This document shows positions 27,564 to 35,929 of a stretch of 64,000 nucleotides of DNA, piece by piece (the stretch's first letter is position 1; every line of letters starts with the position of its first letter). The DNA lies in contig CAZKBQ010000018.1 of assembly GCA_964550855.1 (NCBI GenBank), forward strand, positions 1-64,000, written 5' to 3'. The translations under genes and the position numbers were made by a program. The notes under the pieces are model-generated. The model was not told where the DNA came from. It did no database searches and saw only the letters and a program-made list of their open reading frames with translations. Origin of the DNA: JAGOBP01 sp964550855. GTDB lineage: Bacteria; Chloroflexota; Anaerolineae; Fen-1058.

Positions 27564-27597
27564 ATCGATGAGACAAGACCGAAAGCCCTGATCGATC

Positions 27598-28005
27598 ATG
27601 ATTCCGACTGCCCTGGCCATCATCGCCGCACCACCCGATTTCTTGCGTTACAGTCTGCAAGCGCTGCTGGCGCGGCTGCCGCAGATTGACGAGGTGCGCG
27701 GGGCAGCCGACATCCGATCGATCCTGGCGGCCTCGCCGGACACGAGACTGCGGCTGGTGGTGGTGGATGCGGGCCTGCTGCGCGGCGAAGCCGGCCCCGT
27801 GCTGGCACAAATCAAAGCGACGGCCCCGCACGCCCGCCTGGTCGTGCTGGTCGATCGCATTGATCAACAACAGGCCCTGCAGGCCACCGTGGCCGATCGG
27901 GTGTTGTTGAAGGGCTATCCGGCCGCCGCCTTATTTGCCAGCCTGGAACAACTGTTGGTTCAAACGGATCGAAATGATGAACAGCTGCCTGCCGACGTGG
28001 AGTGA
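27598..28005 (+). CDS. Stand-alone receiver-like protein without the acidic pair (135 aa)
   Basis: It has the alternating beta/alpha pattern of a CheY-like fold: ALAIIAAPP, LRLVVVDAG (D57 at the phospho-acceptor position), ARLVVLVDR and RVLLKGYP (K105). The Mg-binding acidic pair normally found after beta-1 is replaced by A10-A11, so classical phosphorylation is doubtful. It may act as a phosphorylation-independent switch or as an anti-sigma partner. It lies 15 bp before the ECF sigma gene and is probably cotranscribed with it from promoter copy A. Confidence 0.6.
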   Translation: MIPTALAIIAAPPDFLRYSLQALLARLPQIDEVRGAADIRSILAASPDTRLRLVVVDAGLLRGEAGPVLAQIKATAPHARLVVLVDRIDQQQALQATVADRVLLKGYPAAALFASLEQLLVQTDRNDEQLPADVE

Positions 28006-28020
28006 AAAGCGAGGTAGTCT

Positions 28021-28665
28021 ATGACATACATCACCAGCGAGTCCTGGTACGCTGCGCCTCACGCGCTCCAGCCGCCGGCCAGTGAAGAGACTTACATTCA
28101 AGCCGCGCAGCGCGGCGACCTGGAGGCGTTTAACGCGCTGGTGCTGATGCATCAGGCGCGCGCTTACAACCTGGCCTACCGCCTGCTGGGCGATGAGGCC
28201 GCCGCAGCCGATGCCACGCAAGAGGCCTTCATCCGCGCCTATCAGCACATCCGCGCTTTTCAGCGCGGCGCGTTCTTCACGTGGCTGTATCGCATCGTCG
28301 CCAACGTCTGCTACGACCTGCTGCGTTACCAGAAACGGCGGCCCGCTCTGCCCTTTACGCAGCTGTCCGGTGAGGCCGGCGGCGTATCGGACCACGACGC
28401 GCCGGACTTTGACGCGCCCGCGCCCGAAGACGATGGCCCGGAAACGATAATCCAGCGCCGCGAGCTGGCCGCCCTGCTCCAACAGCACATCAACACGCTG
28501 CCGATCGAACAACGCCTGGCGCTGGTGCTCAGCGACGTGCAGGGTCTGAGCTACCAGGAAATCGCCGAAGTGACCCGCAGCAATCTGGGCACGGTCAAAT
28601 CGCGGCTAAGCCGCGCACGGACGCGGCTGCGCCGCAGCCTGAGCGCGGCACAGCTGGCGCTGTAA
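28021..28665 (+). CDS. ECF-type RNA polymerase sigma factor
   Basis: 214 residues. Region 2 is clear: AFNALVLMHQARAYNLAYRLLGDEAAAADATQEAF, continuing to RGAFFTWLYRIVANVCYDLLRY. Region 4 is LSYQEIAEVTRSNLGTVKSRLSRARTRLR. There is no region 3, as in ECF sigmas. It follows the receiver-like gene by 15 bp; no zinc-type anti-sigma gene is adjacent, which makes the receiver-like protein a possible regulatory partner. Because promoter copy A precedes this pair, autoregulation and control of the four other copies is a testable idea. It ends 9 bp from convergent kdpE. Confidence 0.9.
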   Translation: MTYITSESWYAAPHALQPPASEETYIQAAQRGDLEAFNALVLMHQARAYNLAYRLLGDEAAAADATQEAFIRAYQHIRAFQRGAFFTWLYRIVANVCYDLLRYQKRRPALPFTQLSGEAGGVSDHDAPDFDAPAPEDDGPETIIQRRELAALLQQHINTLPIEQRLALVLSDVQGLSYQEIAEVTRSNLGTVKSRLSRARTRLRRSLSAAQLAL

Positions 28666-28674
28666 GCGACCCTC

Positions 28675-29367
28675 TCATTCCCCGCCGCGCAGCCGATAAC
28701 CGACGCCCGGCTCGGTGACGATGTACCGTGGCCGGGCCGGGTCAACTTCGATCTTGCGGCGCAAGTTGCTGATGTTCACGCGCAGCATGTGCAGCTCGTC
28801 GTCATAGCCCGGCCCCCACGCCTGCCGCAGCAGTTGATGATGCGTCAACACCTTGCCCGCATTGACGACGAACAACCGCAGCAGATCGTACTCCGTCGGG
28901 GTCAGCTGCACCTCCTGGCCGGCCACGCTCACCAGCCGCCGCGCCAGATCGACGACCAGATCGCCCATCACAAACACCGGCTCATCGGCCGGGCGCGCCG
29001 CGTGCCGGACCGCCGTCCGAATGCGCGCCAGCAGTTCGCCCACGCCAAACGGCTTGGTCAAATAATCATCGGCGCCGGCATCAAGAGCCGCAATCTTGTC
29101 GGTCTCATGCTCGCGCACCGACAGCACAATAACGGGCACCGTCGTCCACTCCCGCAGCCGCCGCGTCACCTCAACGCCGTCGATATCGGGCAGACCCAGA
29201 TCAAGAATGATCAGATCGGGCCGATTGGCGATCACGGCATCCAGCGCGGCCTGGCCGTTTGCCGCCTCGAAGATGAGATAGTGATGGGCCGACAACGCCG
29301 CGCGCAAGAAACGGCGGATCGGCGCTTCGTCGTCGACGATCAGGACGCGCAGCTCGCCTTCACTCAT
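28675..29367 (-). CDS. kdpE: KdpE response regulator
   Basis: 230 residues. The receiver domain has D12-D13, phospho-acceptor D56 in LIILDLGLPD and a Lys in YLTKPFG. The OmpR-type winged helix has LTPTEYDLLRLF and ends VTEPGVGYRLRG. It activates kdp transcription after phosphorylation by KdpD. The ATG at 29367 overlaps the kdpD stop by 8 bp (ATGAGTGA). It is the last gene of the kdp operon. Confidence 0.95.
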   Translation of the reverse strand: MSEGELRVLIVDDEAPIRRFLRAALSAHHYLIFEAANGQAALDAVIANRPDLIILDLGLPDIDGVEVTRRLREWTTVPVIVLSVREHETDKIAALDAGADDYLTKPFGVGELLARIRTAVRHAARPADEPVFVMGDLVVDLARRLVSVAGQEVQLTPTEYDLLRLFVVNAGKVLTHHQLLRQAWGPGYDDELHMLRVNISNLRRKIEVDPARPRYIVTEPGVGYRLRGGE

Positions 29368-32062
29368 GATTGACCTCGCGGCGTTGCGCCAGCGGCAACC
29401 CGATGGTGACGATGGTGCCGCCGCCCGATCGGTTTTCCGCGCCGATGAAGCCGCCGTGCGCTTCCACAATGCCTTTGCAGATCGACAGGCCCAGCCCCGT
29501 GCCGCCCACATTGTCGGGATTCTGCACGCGATAGAACTTGTCAAACACCCGCGCCAGATCGTCGTGCGGAATACCCACACCCCGATCGGCCACCGCGATC
29601 TCGGCGAACGCCCCCGCATACGATACGCTGATCTCGATGGGCGCAGCCGGCGGTGAGTACTTGAGCGCGTTATCGAGCACGTTCACCAGCACCTGCACGA
29701 TCAACACGAAGTCCATCGGGATCAACGGCAGATCGGGCGCGATGTTCAGCGTTATCGTCCGATCGGCGGCGCGCTCGCCCAGCCGTTCCAACGCGGAACC
29801 GATCACATCCTGAATATCACACGGTTCCTCTTGAAGGCGCAGCGCGCCCGCCTCCAGCCGCGTCATGTCCAACAGATTGCCCACCAACCGATTGAGCCGT
29901 TCCGCCTCACCGCGCGCCGTATCGATCAAACTGCGCCGCGCCGTTTCGTCCAGCGCGCCATCCTCGTGCAGACTGCTCAGCGCGCCCGTGATGGACACCA
30001 GCGGCGTGCGCAGATCGTGCGAGATGGAATTGAGCAGCGCGGTCTGCAGCTTCTCGGTGGCCTGCAGCACCTGCGTCTGGCGCGTCTGCTCGGCCAGCTG
30101 GGCGCGTTCGATCGCCACGGCGGCCTGGCTGGCATACACCTCCATCTGGCGGCGCTGATCGGGCGTCAGGTGTTTGGTCGAATCGTGCGGCATGACGCCC
30201 AGCACGCCGATGACGCCGTGCGCGGTTTTCAGCGGCAGATAGCGCACCTTCGCGGCGGGCAGCGTATCCGTATCGCGACCGGCCGGCTGGCCGTGCTGAT
30301 ACGCCCACGCCGCCACGGCCAGCTCGCTGTCGTCCAGTTGAATATCGGGACTATGGCCGCTGACCGTCAAATGCTGATTCTCCGGCAGCAGCACCACGAC
30401 CTCGCGGCTGAAGTTTTCGCCCAGCTGCATGACGATCTGGTCGATGATTTCTTCCAGGCTGGCGGCGGCAGCCAGCGCGCTGCTGAACGCGTACAGCGTG
30501 GCGGTCTGCGCCTCGCGCTCGCGCGCCGCCTCGGCCTGCTCGCGCGAGCGCACGGCCAGCGTGCTGATCACCAGGCTGACGATGAACAGGCCCAGAAACG
30601 TCAGCAGATATTCGGTGTCATAGACCGTGAGCGTCAGCTGCGGCGGCACAAAAAAGTAGTCAAAGGCAACCACACTTAAAAAGGCCACCATCAACGACGG
30701 GCCGCGCCCCAGATACAGGGCGGCAATGACCACACTGGCCAGATAGATCATCACCAGGTTGGTGGGAGCCGTGACAAACGAACGCGCCAGAGCGCTGAGG
30801 ACCGTCGTCGCCCCCACCAGCAGCAGACCCTGAAAATAGCGCCACAGCGGTCGGTGCGGCCGCCAGCTGCTGCTCTCCGGCAGGTGTGGCTGAGCGGTCG
30901 GCTCGTTGCTGATCACATACACATCGATGCCGCCGCTCAGCCGCAGCAACTGATCGACGATCGAGCCGCGCAGCAACTCGATCCAGCGTGGTTGCGGCGA
31001 CTGGCCCACGATCAACTTGGTGATGTTGTGCCGGTGAGCATAGTCCAACACGACCTCAGGCACCGACGGGCCGGGCAGACTACGCGTGCGCGCGCCCAAT
31101 TCTTCGGCCAGCCGCAGAGTGCGTGCCAGCTGATCGCGCTCGTCGCTGGACAGGCGGGAATAGCCGGGCGTTTCGACGTTGAGCGCAAACCATTCGGCGC
31201 CCAGCTGATCGGCCATGCGGCGCGCGGCGCGCACCAACCGCTCGCTCAACGGACTGGCGCTTACGCATACCAGCAGGCGCTCGTTGGCCGGCCACGGGCC
31301 GGGAATCGATCGGGTGCGCATGTAGTCGCGCATCTGATCATCGACGCGCTTGGCGGTGCGCCGCAGGGCCAGTTCGCGCAGGGCCGTCAGATTGCCCTTG
31401 CGGAAGAATTCCTCGATGGCGCGCACGGCCTGCTGCGGCAGATAGACCTTACCTTCGCGCAGCCGCTGCAAAAGTTCGTCGGGCGGCAGATCGATCAGTT
31501 CGATCTCGCCCGCTTCGTCGATGACTTTGTCGGGCAGTGTCTCGCGCACAATCACGCCGGTGATCTGCGCCACTACATCGTTGATGCTTTCCAGATGCTG
31601 AATGTTGAGCGTGGTGTACACGTCGATGCCGGCCGCCAGGAGTTCTTCCACATCCTGATAACGTTTGGGATGACGCGAGCCGGGCGCATTGGTGTGCGCC
31701 AGTTCATCCACCAGCGCCAGCTGCGGCCGGCGGGCCAGCACCGCGTCCAGGTTCATCTCCGGCAGGGCGATGCCGCGATACTCGACTTGCCGCAGGGGAA
31801 TGATCTCCAGTCCGGCGAGCAGCGCCTCGGTGTCAACACGGCCATGCGTTTCGACGCAGGCCACGACCACATCGACGCCGGCGGCCCGGCGGACGCGGGC
31901 CGCTTCGAGCATGGCGTAGGTCTTGCCCACGCCGGCCGCGTAGCCGAGGAAGATCTTCAACTGGCCGCGCGCCGTGCGACGTTCCTCGGCCTGAACGCGG
32001 GCCAGCAGCTCATCGGGATTGGGGCGATGCTCGATCATGGCATCAGGGCCGGGGCGAAGCAT
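29360..32062 (-). CDS. kdpD: KdpD potassium sensor histidine kinase
   Basis: Full-length KdpD of about 900 residues. The order is an N-terminal KdpD domain with P-loop GYAAGVGKTYAML, a universal-stress-like domain, four close membrane helices (DUF4118), GAF, HisKA with the phospho-His in SISHDLRTPL, and HATPase with GVGIP and GGTGLGLSI. It senses low potassium or turgor and phosphorylates KdpE. ATG 32062 or ATG 32038 could be the start; neither has a strong ribosome-binding site, and the second gives the more usual N-terminus MIEHRPNPDELL. Confidence 0.95.
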   Translation of the reverse strand: MLRPGPDAMIEHRPNPDELLARVQAEERRTARGQLKIFLGYAAGVGKTYAMLEAARVRRAAGVDVVVACVETHGRVDTEALLAGLEIIPLRQVEYRGIALPEMNLDAVLARRPQLALVDELAHTNAPGSRHPKRYQDVEELLAAGIDVYTTLNIQHLESINDVVAQITGVIVRETLPDKVIDEAGEIELIDLPPDELLQRLREGKVYLPQQAVRAIEEFFRKGNLTALRELALRRTAKRVDDQMRDYMRTRSIPGPWPANERLLVCVSASPLSERLVRAARRMADQLGAEWFALNVETPGYSRLSSDERDQLARTLRLAEELGARTRSLPGPSVPEVVLDYAHRHNITKLIVGQSPQPRWIELLRGSIVDQLLRLSGGIDVYVISNEPTAQPHLPESSSWRPHRPLWRYFQGLLLVGATTVLSALARSFVTAPTNLVMIYLASVVIAALYLGRGPSLMVAFLSVVAFDYFFVPPQLTLTVYDTEYLLTFLGLFIVSLVISTLAVRSREQAEAAREREAQTATLYAFSSALAAAASLEEIIDQIVMQLGENFSREVVVLLPENQHLTVSGHSPDIQLDDSELAVAAWAYQHGQPAGRDTDTLPAAKVRYLPLKTAHGVIGVLGVMPHDSTKHLTPDQRRQMEVYASQAAVAIERAQLAEQTRQTQVLQATEKLQTALLNSISHDLRTPLVSITGALSSLHEDGALDETARRSLIDTARGEAERLNRLVGNLLDMTRLEAGALRLQEEPCDIQDVIGSALERLGERAADRTITLNIAPDLPLIPMDFVLIVQVLVNVLDNALKYSPPAAPIEISVSYAGAFAEIAVADRGVGIPHDDLARVFDKFYRVQNPDNVGGTGLGLSICKGIVEAHGGFIGAENRSGGGTIVTIGLPLAQRREVNHE

Positions 32063-32161
32063 TCGAAACAGGTTTGATTGAGCCGCTGGACGCGACCCGG
32101 CTGATGATCAACCTGGCTGTGTGGTGTGAATGCCTGCCCCCGTGGTTATTCTAGCATTTAT

Positions 32162-32956
32162 TCACGCCGCGGGCGTCAGCAGCCGTTCCAGCGCGTAGGC
32201 GGTCTGCGCGGCGAAGTTCTGAATCAGGCGATTGTCGGCCGGCGGCAGAGGCGAGTGGCCGCGCCAGATATTGATCTCGCCGATGAGGCTGCGCGCCGAC
32301 AAAAGCGGCACGATCAGATCGGGCCGGCCTGCTTCCGATCGGGCAGCCGGCAGCGTCACGATCACGCCCGCCGGCTGATCGGCTGCCTGCACGTTGACGC
32401 GGACCAGGCGGGCCTGGTAAAGCTGCTGCAGATGCCGGGCCAGCACTTTGGCCGCCGCCTCAGCCGTGCGCGCCATCGCCAGGCCCGCGCTGAGTTCGTA
32501 CATATACAGCGCCTCGCGCTCGCGCTGCCGCGCCAGTGCCAACCCATATTGAATGCGGCCGATGACGATCAACGCCACTGCCAGAAAGATGATCAGCAGC
32601 AGCCAGCTTTCCAGCCGTCCGACGATGAAGGTGAAGAACGGCGGGATGAAGAAGAAGTTGAAGCAGAAAAACGCGATGACGGCCGCGCACGCGCCCGGCC
32701 CCGGTCCCCAGCGAGTGGTGGCCCAGCTGATCGGCACGAGATAGACCAGCGCGATGACGCCTTCGCCCAGCGTGTCGCGGCCGATGGCAAACATGATCGC
32801 CGTGGTGGCGAGCACGCTCAAGGCGGCCCCGACGCATTCGGCGAACATCTCAATCGTAAACGTCAGTTTTGGAATCCGCACGTTGCGCCTCTTGATGCCA
32901 TACAGAATCGGAACGGTTTGGTCGTCAGGCCCGCAGGCTCGCTTCGCGTCGGGCAT
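32162..32956 (-). CDS. KdpD-like DUF4118/GAF membrane sensor lacking a kinase domain (264 aa)
   Basis: Four hydrophobic helices (including ALSVLATTAIMFAIG and the aromatic stretch CFNFFFIPPFFTF, diagnostic of the KdpD membrane domain DUF4118) are followed by a GAF-like domain ending ALERLL. It then stops: there is no N-terminal KdpD/USP part and no HisKA or HATPase. It lies between kdpC and kdpD in the operon. It may form mixed complexes with KdpD, or be a separate potassium or turgor sensor. The start is uncertain. Confidence 0.75.
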   Translation of the reverse strand: MPDAKRACGPDDQTVPILYGIKRRNVRIPKLTFTIEMFAECVGAALSVLATTAIMFAIGRDTLGEGVIALVYLVPISWATTRWGPGPGACAAVIAFFCFNFFFIPPFFTFIVGRLESWLLLIIFLAVALIVIGRIQYGLALARQREREALYMYELSAGLAMARTAEAAAKVLARHLQQLYQARLVRVNVQAADQPAGVIVTLPAARSEAGRPDLIVPLLSARSLIGEINIWRGHSPLPPADNRLIQNFAAQTAYALERLLTPAA

Positions 32957-33056
32957 TCACGTGATCGATCGGCGCGCCCGGCTGATGGGGGCAGTTGGCT
33001 GCCCGCCTAAAGCGCGCGGGCTTGACGCGATCAATTCGCAGCCTAAAGCACAGCGG

Positions 33057-33635
33057 TTAGCGCGCCGTCAGTGCATCCAGCGCCAGATTCAGCTTAAGCA
33101 CGTTGACGCGCGGCTCGCCCAGCATGCCCAGGGTTCGGCCGGATGTGTTCTGATCGATCAGTGTCTGCACCACCGCGGGATCAAGCCCGCGGGCGCGCGC
33201 CACCCGATCGAGCTGGTAAGCGGCCGCGGCCGGGCTGATATCCGGATCGAGCCCGCTGGCCGAGGCTGTGACCAGATCGACCGGGATCGGTTGAACGTGC
33301 GTTGGATCAGCCTGCTTGAGCGCCTGGATGCGAGCTTGAACAGCTTGCAGCAGTGCCGGATTGAGCGGGCCAAGATTGGAGCCGCCGGACGAGGCCGCGT
33401 TGTACGCCAGCGGCGCGGTGGCCGAGAGCCTTCCCCAGAAATACTTAGGATCGTCGAACGCCTGGCCGATCAACGCCGAGCCGACGACTTGCCCGCCCTT
33501 CACGATTAGACTGCCATTGGCCTGCTGCGGAAAAGCCACTTGGGCCAGGGCCGTCACCAGCACCGGATAGACGATGCCCGTGAGCAGCGTCAACAACAAC
33601 AGAGAAACTAATGCGGGTCGAAGTTGAGACGACAT
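33057..33635 (-). CDS. kdpC: KdpC, potassium-transporting ATPase subunit C
   Basis: 192 residues with a single N-terminal membrane helix (LVSLLLLTLLTGIVYPVLVTAL) and the conserved features of KdpC: FPQQANGSLI, DDPKYFWGRLSAT, SGGSNLGPLN, ASASGLDPDISP and GEPRVNVLKLNLAL. KdpC stabilises the KdpA-KdpB complex. ATG 33635 is preceded by an AAGGAAAGG site that lies within a small stem-loop. Its gene is 57 bp after kdpB. Confidence 0.96.
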   Translation of the reverse strand: MSSQLRPALVSLLLLTLLTGIVYPVLVTALAQVAFPQQANGSLIVKGGQVVGSALIGQAFDDPKYFWGRLSATAPLAYNAASSGGSNLGPLNPALLQAVQARIQALKQADPTHVQPIPVDLVTASASGLDPDISPAAAAYQLDRVARARGLDPAVVQTLIDQNTSGRTLGMLGEPRVNVLKLNLALDALTAR

Positions 33636-33638
33636 GTA

Positions 33639-33687
33639 AGCCTTTCCTTAAAAAGGCTGAACTTTTCATACTTCAGTCTTCAGCCTT
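33639..33687 (-). promoter_or_regulatory. Hairpins over the kdpC ribosome-binding site
   Basis: Two competing inverted repeats occupy the kdpB-kdpC gap: AGCCTTT/AAAGGCT (33639-33645 with 33652-33658) and AAGGCTGA/TCAGCCTT (arms near 33653-33660 and 33679-33686). The first covers the kdpC ribosome-binding site, so kdpC translation could be tuned relative to kdpB. Confidence 0.3.
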
Positions 33688-33692
33688 GATCG

Positions 33693-35771
33693 TCAAACCA
33701 GATGCAGCGCGACCAGGATCATATCGATGAGCTTGATGCCGACGAACGGCGCGACAAGTCCGCCCAGTCCGTAAATCAACAGGTGATCGCGCAGCACCTG
33801 CGCCGCGCCGACGGGGCGATACCGTACGCCGCGCAGCGCCAGCGGGATCAAGGCCACGATGATCAGCGCGTTGAAGATCACGGCGGACAAAATGGCGCTC
33901 TGCGGCGTCGCCAGCCCCATGATGTTCAACTTACCCAACACTGGATACGTCGTGGCAAAGGCCGCCGGGATGATGGCGAAATACTTCGCCATGTCGTTGG
34001 CGATGCTGAACGTCGTCAGCGCGCCGCGCGTCATCAACAGCTGTTTGCCGATCTCCACGACCTCGATCAACTTGGTGGGGTTGGAATCCAGATCGACCAT
34101 GTTGCCCGCTTCCTTGGCGGCCTGCGTGCCCGTGTTCATTGCCACGGCCACGTCGGCCTGCGCCAGCGCAGGCGCGTCGTTGGTGCCGTCGCCCGTCATC
34201 GCCACCAGACGGCCGCCGGTCTGATACTCGCGAATCAATTTGAGCTTCGCTTCGGGCGTGGCCTGCGCCAGAAAATCATCCACGCCGGCCTCGGCCGCAA
34301 TGGCCGTCGCCGTCAGCGGATTGTCGCCCGTAATCATCACGGTCTTGATGCCCATCTGGCGCAGGTGCGCGAAGCGTTCTTTGATGCCGCCCTTCACGAT
34401 GTCCTTCAGTTGAATCACGCCCAGCACCCTGGCGCCATCAGCCACGACCAGCGGCGTGCCCCCTTCCTTTGCAATGCATTCGACGCTGTGTCGCACCGTC
34501 GCCGGAAAACTTCCGCCCTGCTGCGTCACATAGGCTTCGATCGCATCCGCCGCGCCTTTGCGGATCTGCCGCCCGTCGAGGTTGACGCCACTCATGCGTG
34601 TCTGCGCGGTGAACGGCACGAAGGTCGCGCTCAAACCGTGAATATCGCGCTCACGCAAGCGATATTGCTCTTTTGCCAGCACGACGATGCTGCGGCCTTC
34701 GGGGGTCTCATCCGACAGCGACGCGAGCTGGGCCGCATCGGCCAGCGCGTCCGGCGATGTGCCGTCGGCGGGGATGAAGGCTGTTGCTTGCCGGTTGCCC
34801 AGCGTGATGGTGCCGGTCTTGTCGAGCAGCAAGACATCGACATCGCCCGCTGCTTCGACTGCGCGCCCCGACATCGCGATCACGTTGGCCTGGATCATGC
34901 GATCCATCCCCGCAATCCCGATCGCGCTCAGCAGCCCGCCGATCGTTGTCGGGATCAGACACACGAGCAGCGCGACCAACACCGTTACCGTGACCGGCGT
35001 ACCCTGACCGGCGGCCCGCACGCTGTAAATGGAAAACGGCAGCAGCGTCACCGTCGCCAGCAGAAAGATGATCGTCAGCGCTGCCAGCAAGATGTTCAGC
35101 GCGATCTCGTTGGGCGTCTTCTGCCGCTGCGCGCCTTCGACCAGGCCGATCATGCGATCGAGGAACGTCTCGCCGGGGTTGGCCGTGATGCGCACGATCA
35201 GCCAATCGGAGAGCACGCGCGTGCCGCCCGTCACCGCCGATCGATCGCCGCCGCTTTCGCGGATGACGGGCGCGCTTTCGCCCGTGATCGCGCTTTCATC
35301 AACCGAGGCGGCCCCCTCGATCACTTCGCCGTCGCCGGGGATGAAGTCGCCTGCCTCGACGAGCACCACATCGCCCTTGCGCAGCGTGCCCGCCGACACT
35401 GCAGTGTAGCTCGCGCCGTATTGCGGCTCGGCCAATTTCCTGGCGCTGATGTCGCGCCGCGCCTTGCGCAGCGTATCGGCCTGGGCTTTGCCGCGCCCCT
35501 CGGCCATCGCTTCCGCGAAGTTGGCGAACAACACGGTGAACCACAACCACAGCGAAACGGCCAGGATAAAACCGGCCGGCGCTTCACCCTGGCCGAACAA
35601 CGCCTGAATGAACAAGCCCGTGGTCAAGACGCTGCCGACCAGCACGATGAACATCACCGGATTGCGCAGCTGCACGCGCGGACTGAGTTTCTTGAAAGAG
35701 GCCACGATCGCCCGGCGCACGATGGGGCCGTCGAACAGCGGTCGGGCTTTGGCATGAGTATGAACCGTCAT
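33693..35771 (-). CDS. kdpB: KdpB, potassium-transporting P-type ATPase catalytic subunit
   Basis: 692 residues, normal length. The phosphorylation motif is LLLDKTGTITLGN, the actuator motif is TGES in AITGESAPV and the hinge motif is MTGDGTNDAPAL. There are about seven membrane helices, with the C-terminal group ending near the stop. It hydrolyses ATP to drive potassium uptake through KdpA. A 158-bp gap holding an inverted-repeat element separates it from kdpA, which is unusual for this operon. Confidence 0.97.
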   Translation of the reverse strand: MTVHTHAKARPLFDGPIVRRAIVASFKKLSPRVQLRNPVMFIVLVGSVLTTGLFIQALFGQGEAPAGFILAVSLWLWFTVLFANFAEAMAEGRGKAQADTLRKARRDISARKLAEPQYGASYTAVSAGTLRKGDVVLVEAGDFIPGDGEVIEGAASVDESAITGESAPVIRESGGDRSAVTGGTRVLSDWLIVRITANPGETFLDRMIGLVEGAQRQKTPNEIALNILLAALTIIFLLATVTLLPFSIYSVRAAGQGTPVTVTVLVALLVCLIPTTIGGLLSAIGIAGMDRMIQANVIAMSGRAVEAAGDVDVLLLDKTGTITLGNRQATAFIPADGTSPDALADAAQLASLSDETPEGRSIVVLAKEQYRLRERDIHGLSATFVPFTAQTRMSGVNLDGRQIRKGAADAIEAYVTQQGGSFPATVRHSVECIAKEGGTPLVVADGARVLGVIQLKDIVKGGIKERFAHLRQMGIKTVMITGDNPLTATAIAAEAGVDDFLAQATPEAKLKLIREYQTGGRLVAMTGDGTNDAPALAQADVAVAMNTGTQAAKEAGNMVDLDSNPTKLIEVVEIGKQLLMTRGALTTFSIANDMAKYFAIIPAAFATTYPVLGKLNIMGLATPQSAILSAVIFNALIIVALIPLALRGVRYRPVGAAQVLRDHLLIYGLGGLVAPFVGIKLIDMILVALHLV

Positions 35772-35795
35772 GATGTTTCCCCTAATTCCTGGACG

Positions 35796-35891
35796 GTCAT
35801 GCCCGAATGCTATTGTCGGGCATCCAGTCTGGCGATTGGCAGATCACGTTGATCGCGTTCTGGATTCCCGCCAGAAGCACGCGGGAATGAC
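35796..35891. repeat. MITE-like inverted repeat between kdpA and kdpB
   Basis: A 96-bp element with terminal inverted repeats of about 32 bp, running GTCATGCCCG..GGGCATCCAG on the left and the diverged reverse complement CTGGATTCCCG..CGGGAATGAC on the right. Each arm is itself a small stem-loop, as in REP or NEMIS-like elements. No coding capacity. It may form a hairpin in the kdp transcript and change the kdpA/kdpB ratio. Confidence 0.65.
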
Positions 35892-35929
35892 GTTGCCCTG
35901 CGATATCGTAACTCAACCTGGATACCACT

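Noticed and set aside
33702..35852. A 716-codon plus-strand frame opposite kdpB
   Set aside because: It is the antisense shadow of a well-conserved gene in GC-rich DNA; its translation is Arg/Gln/His-rich with no domain.
35796..35891. Insertion sequence in the kdp operon
   Set aside because: Only 96 bp and no transposase; treated as a MITE-like repeat.
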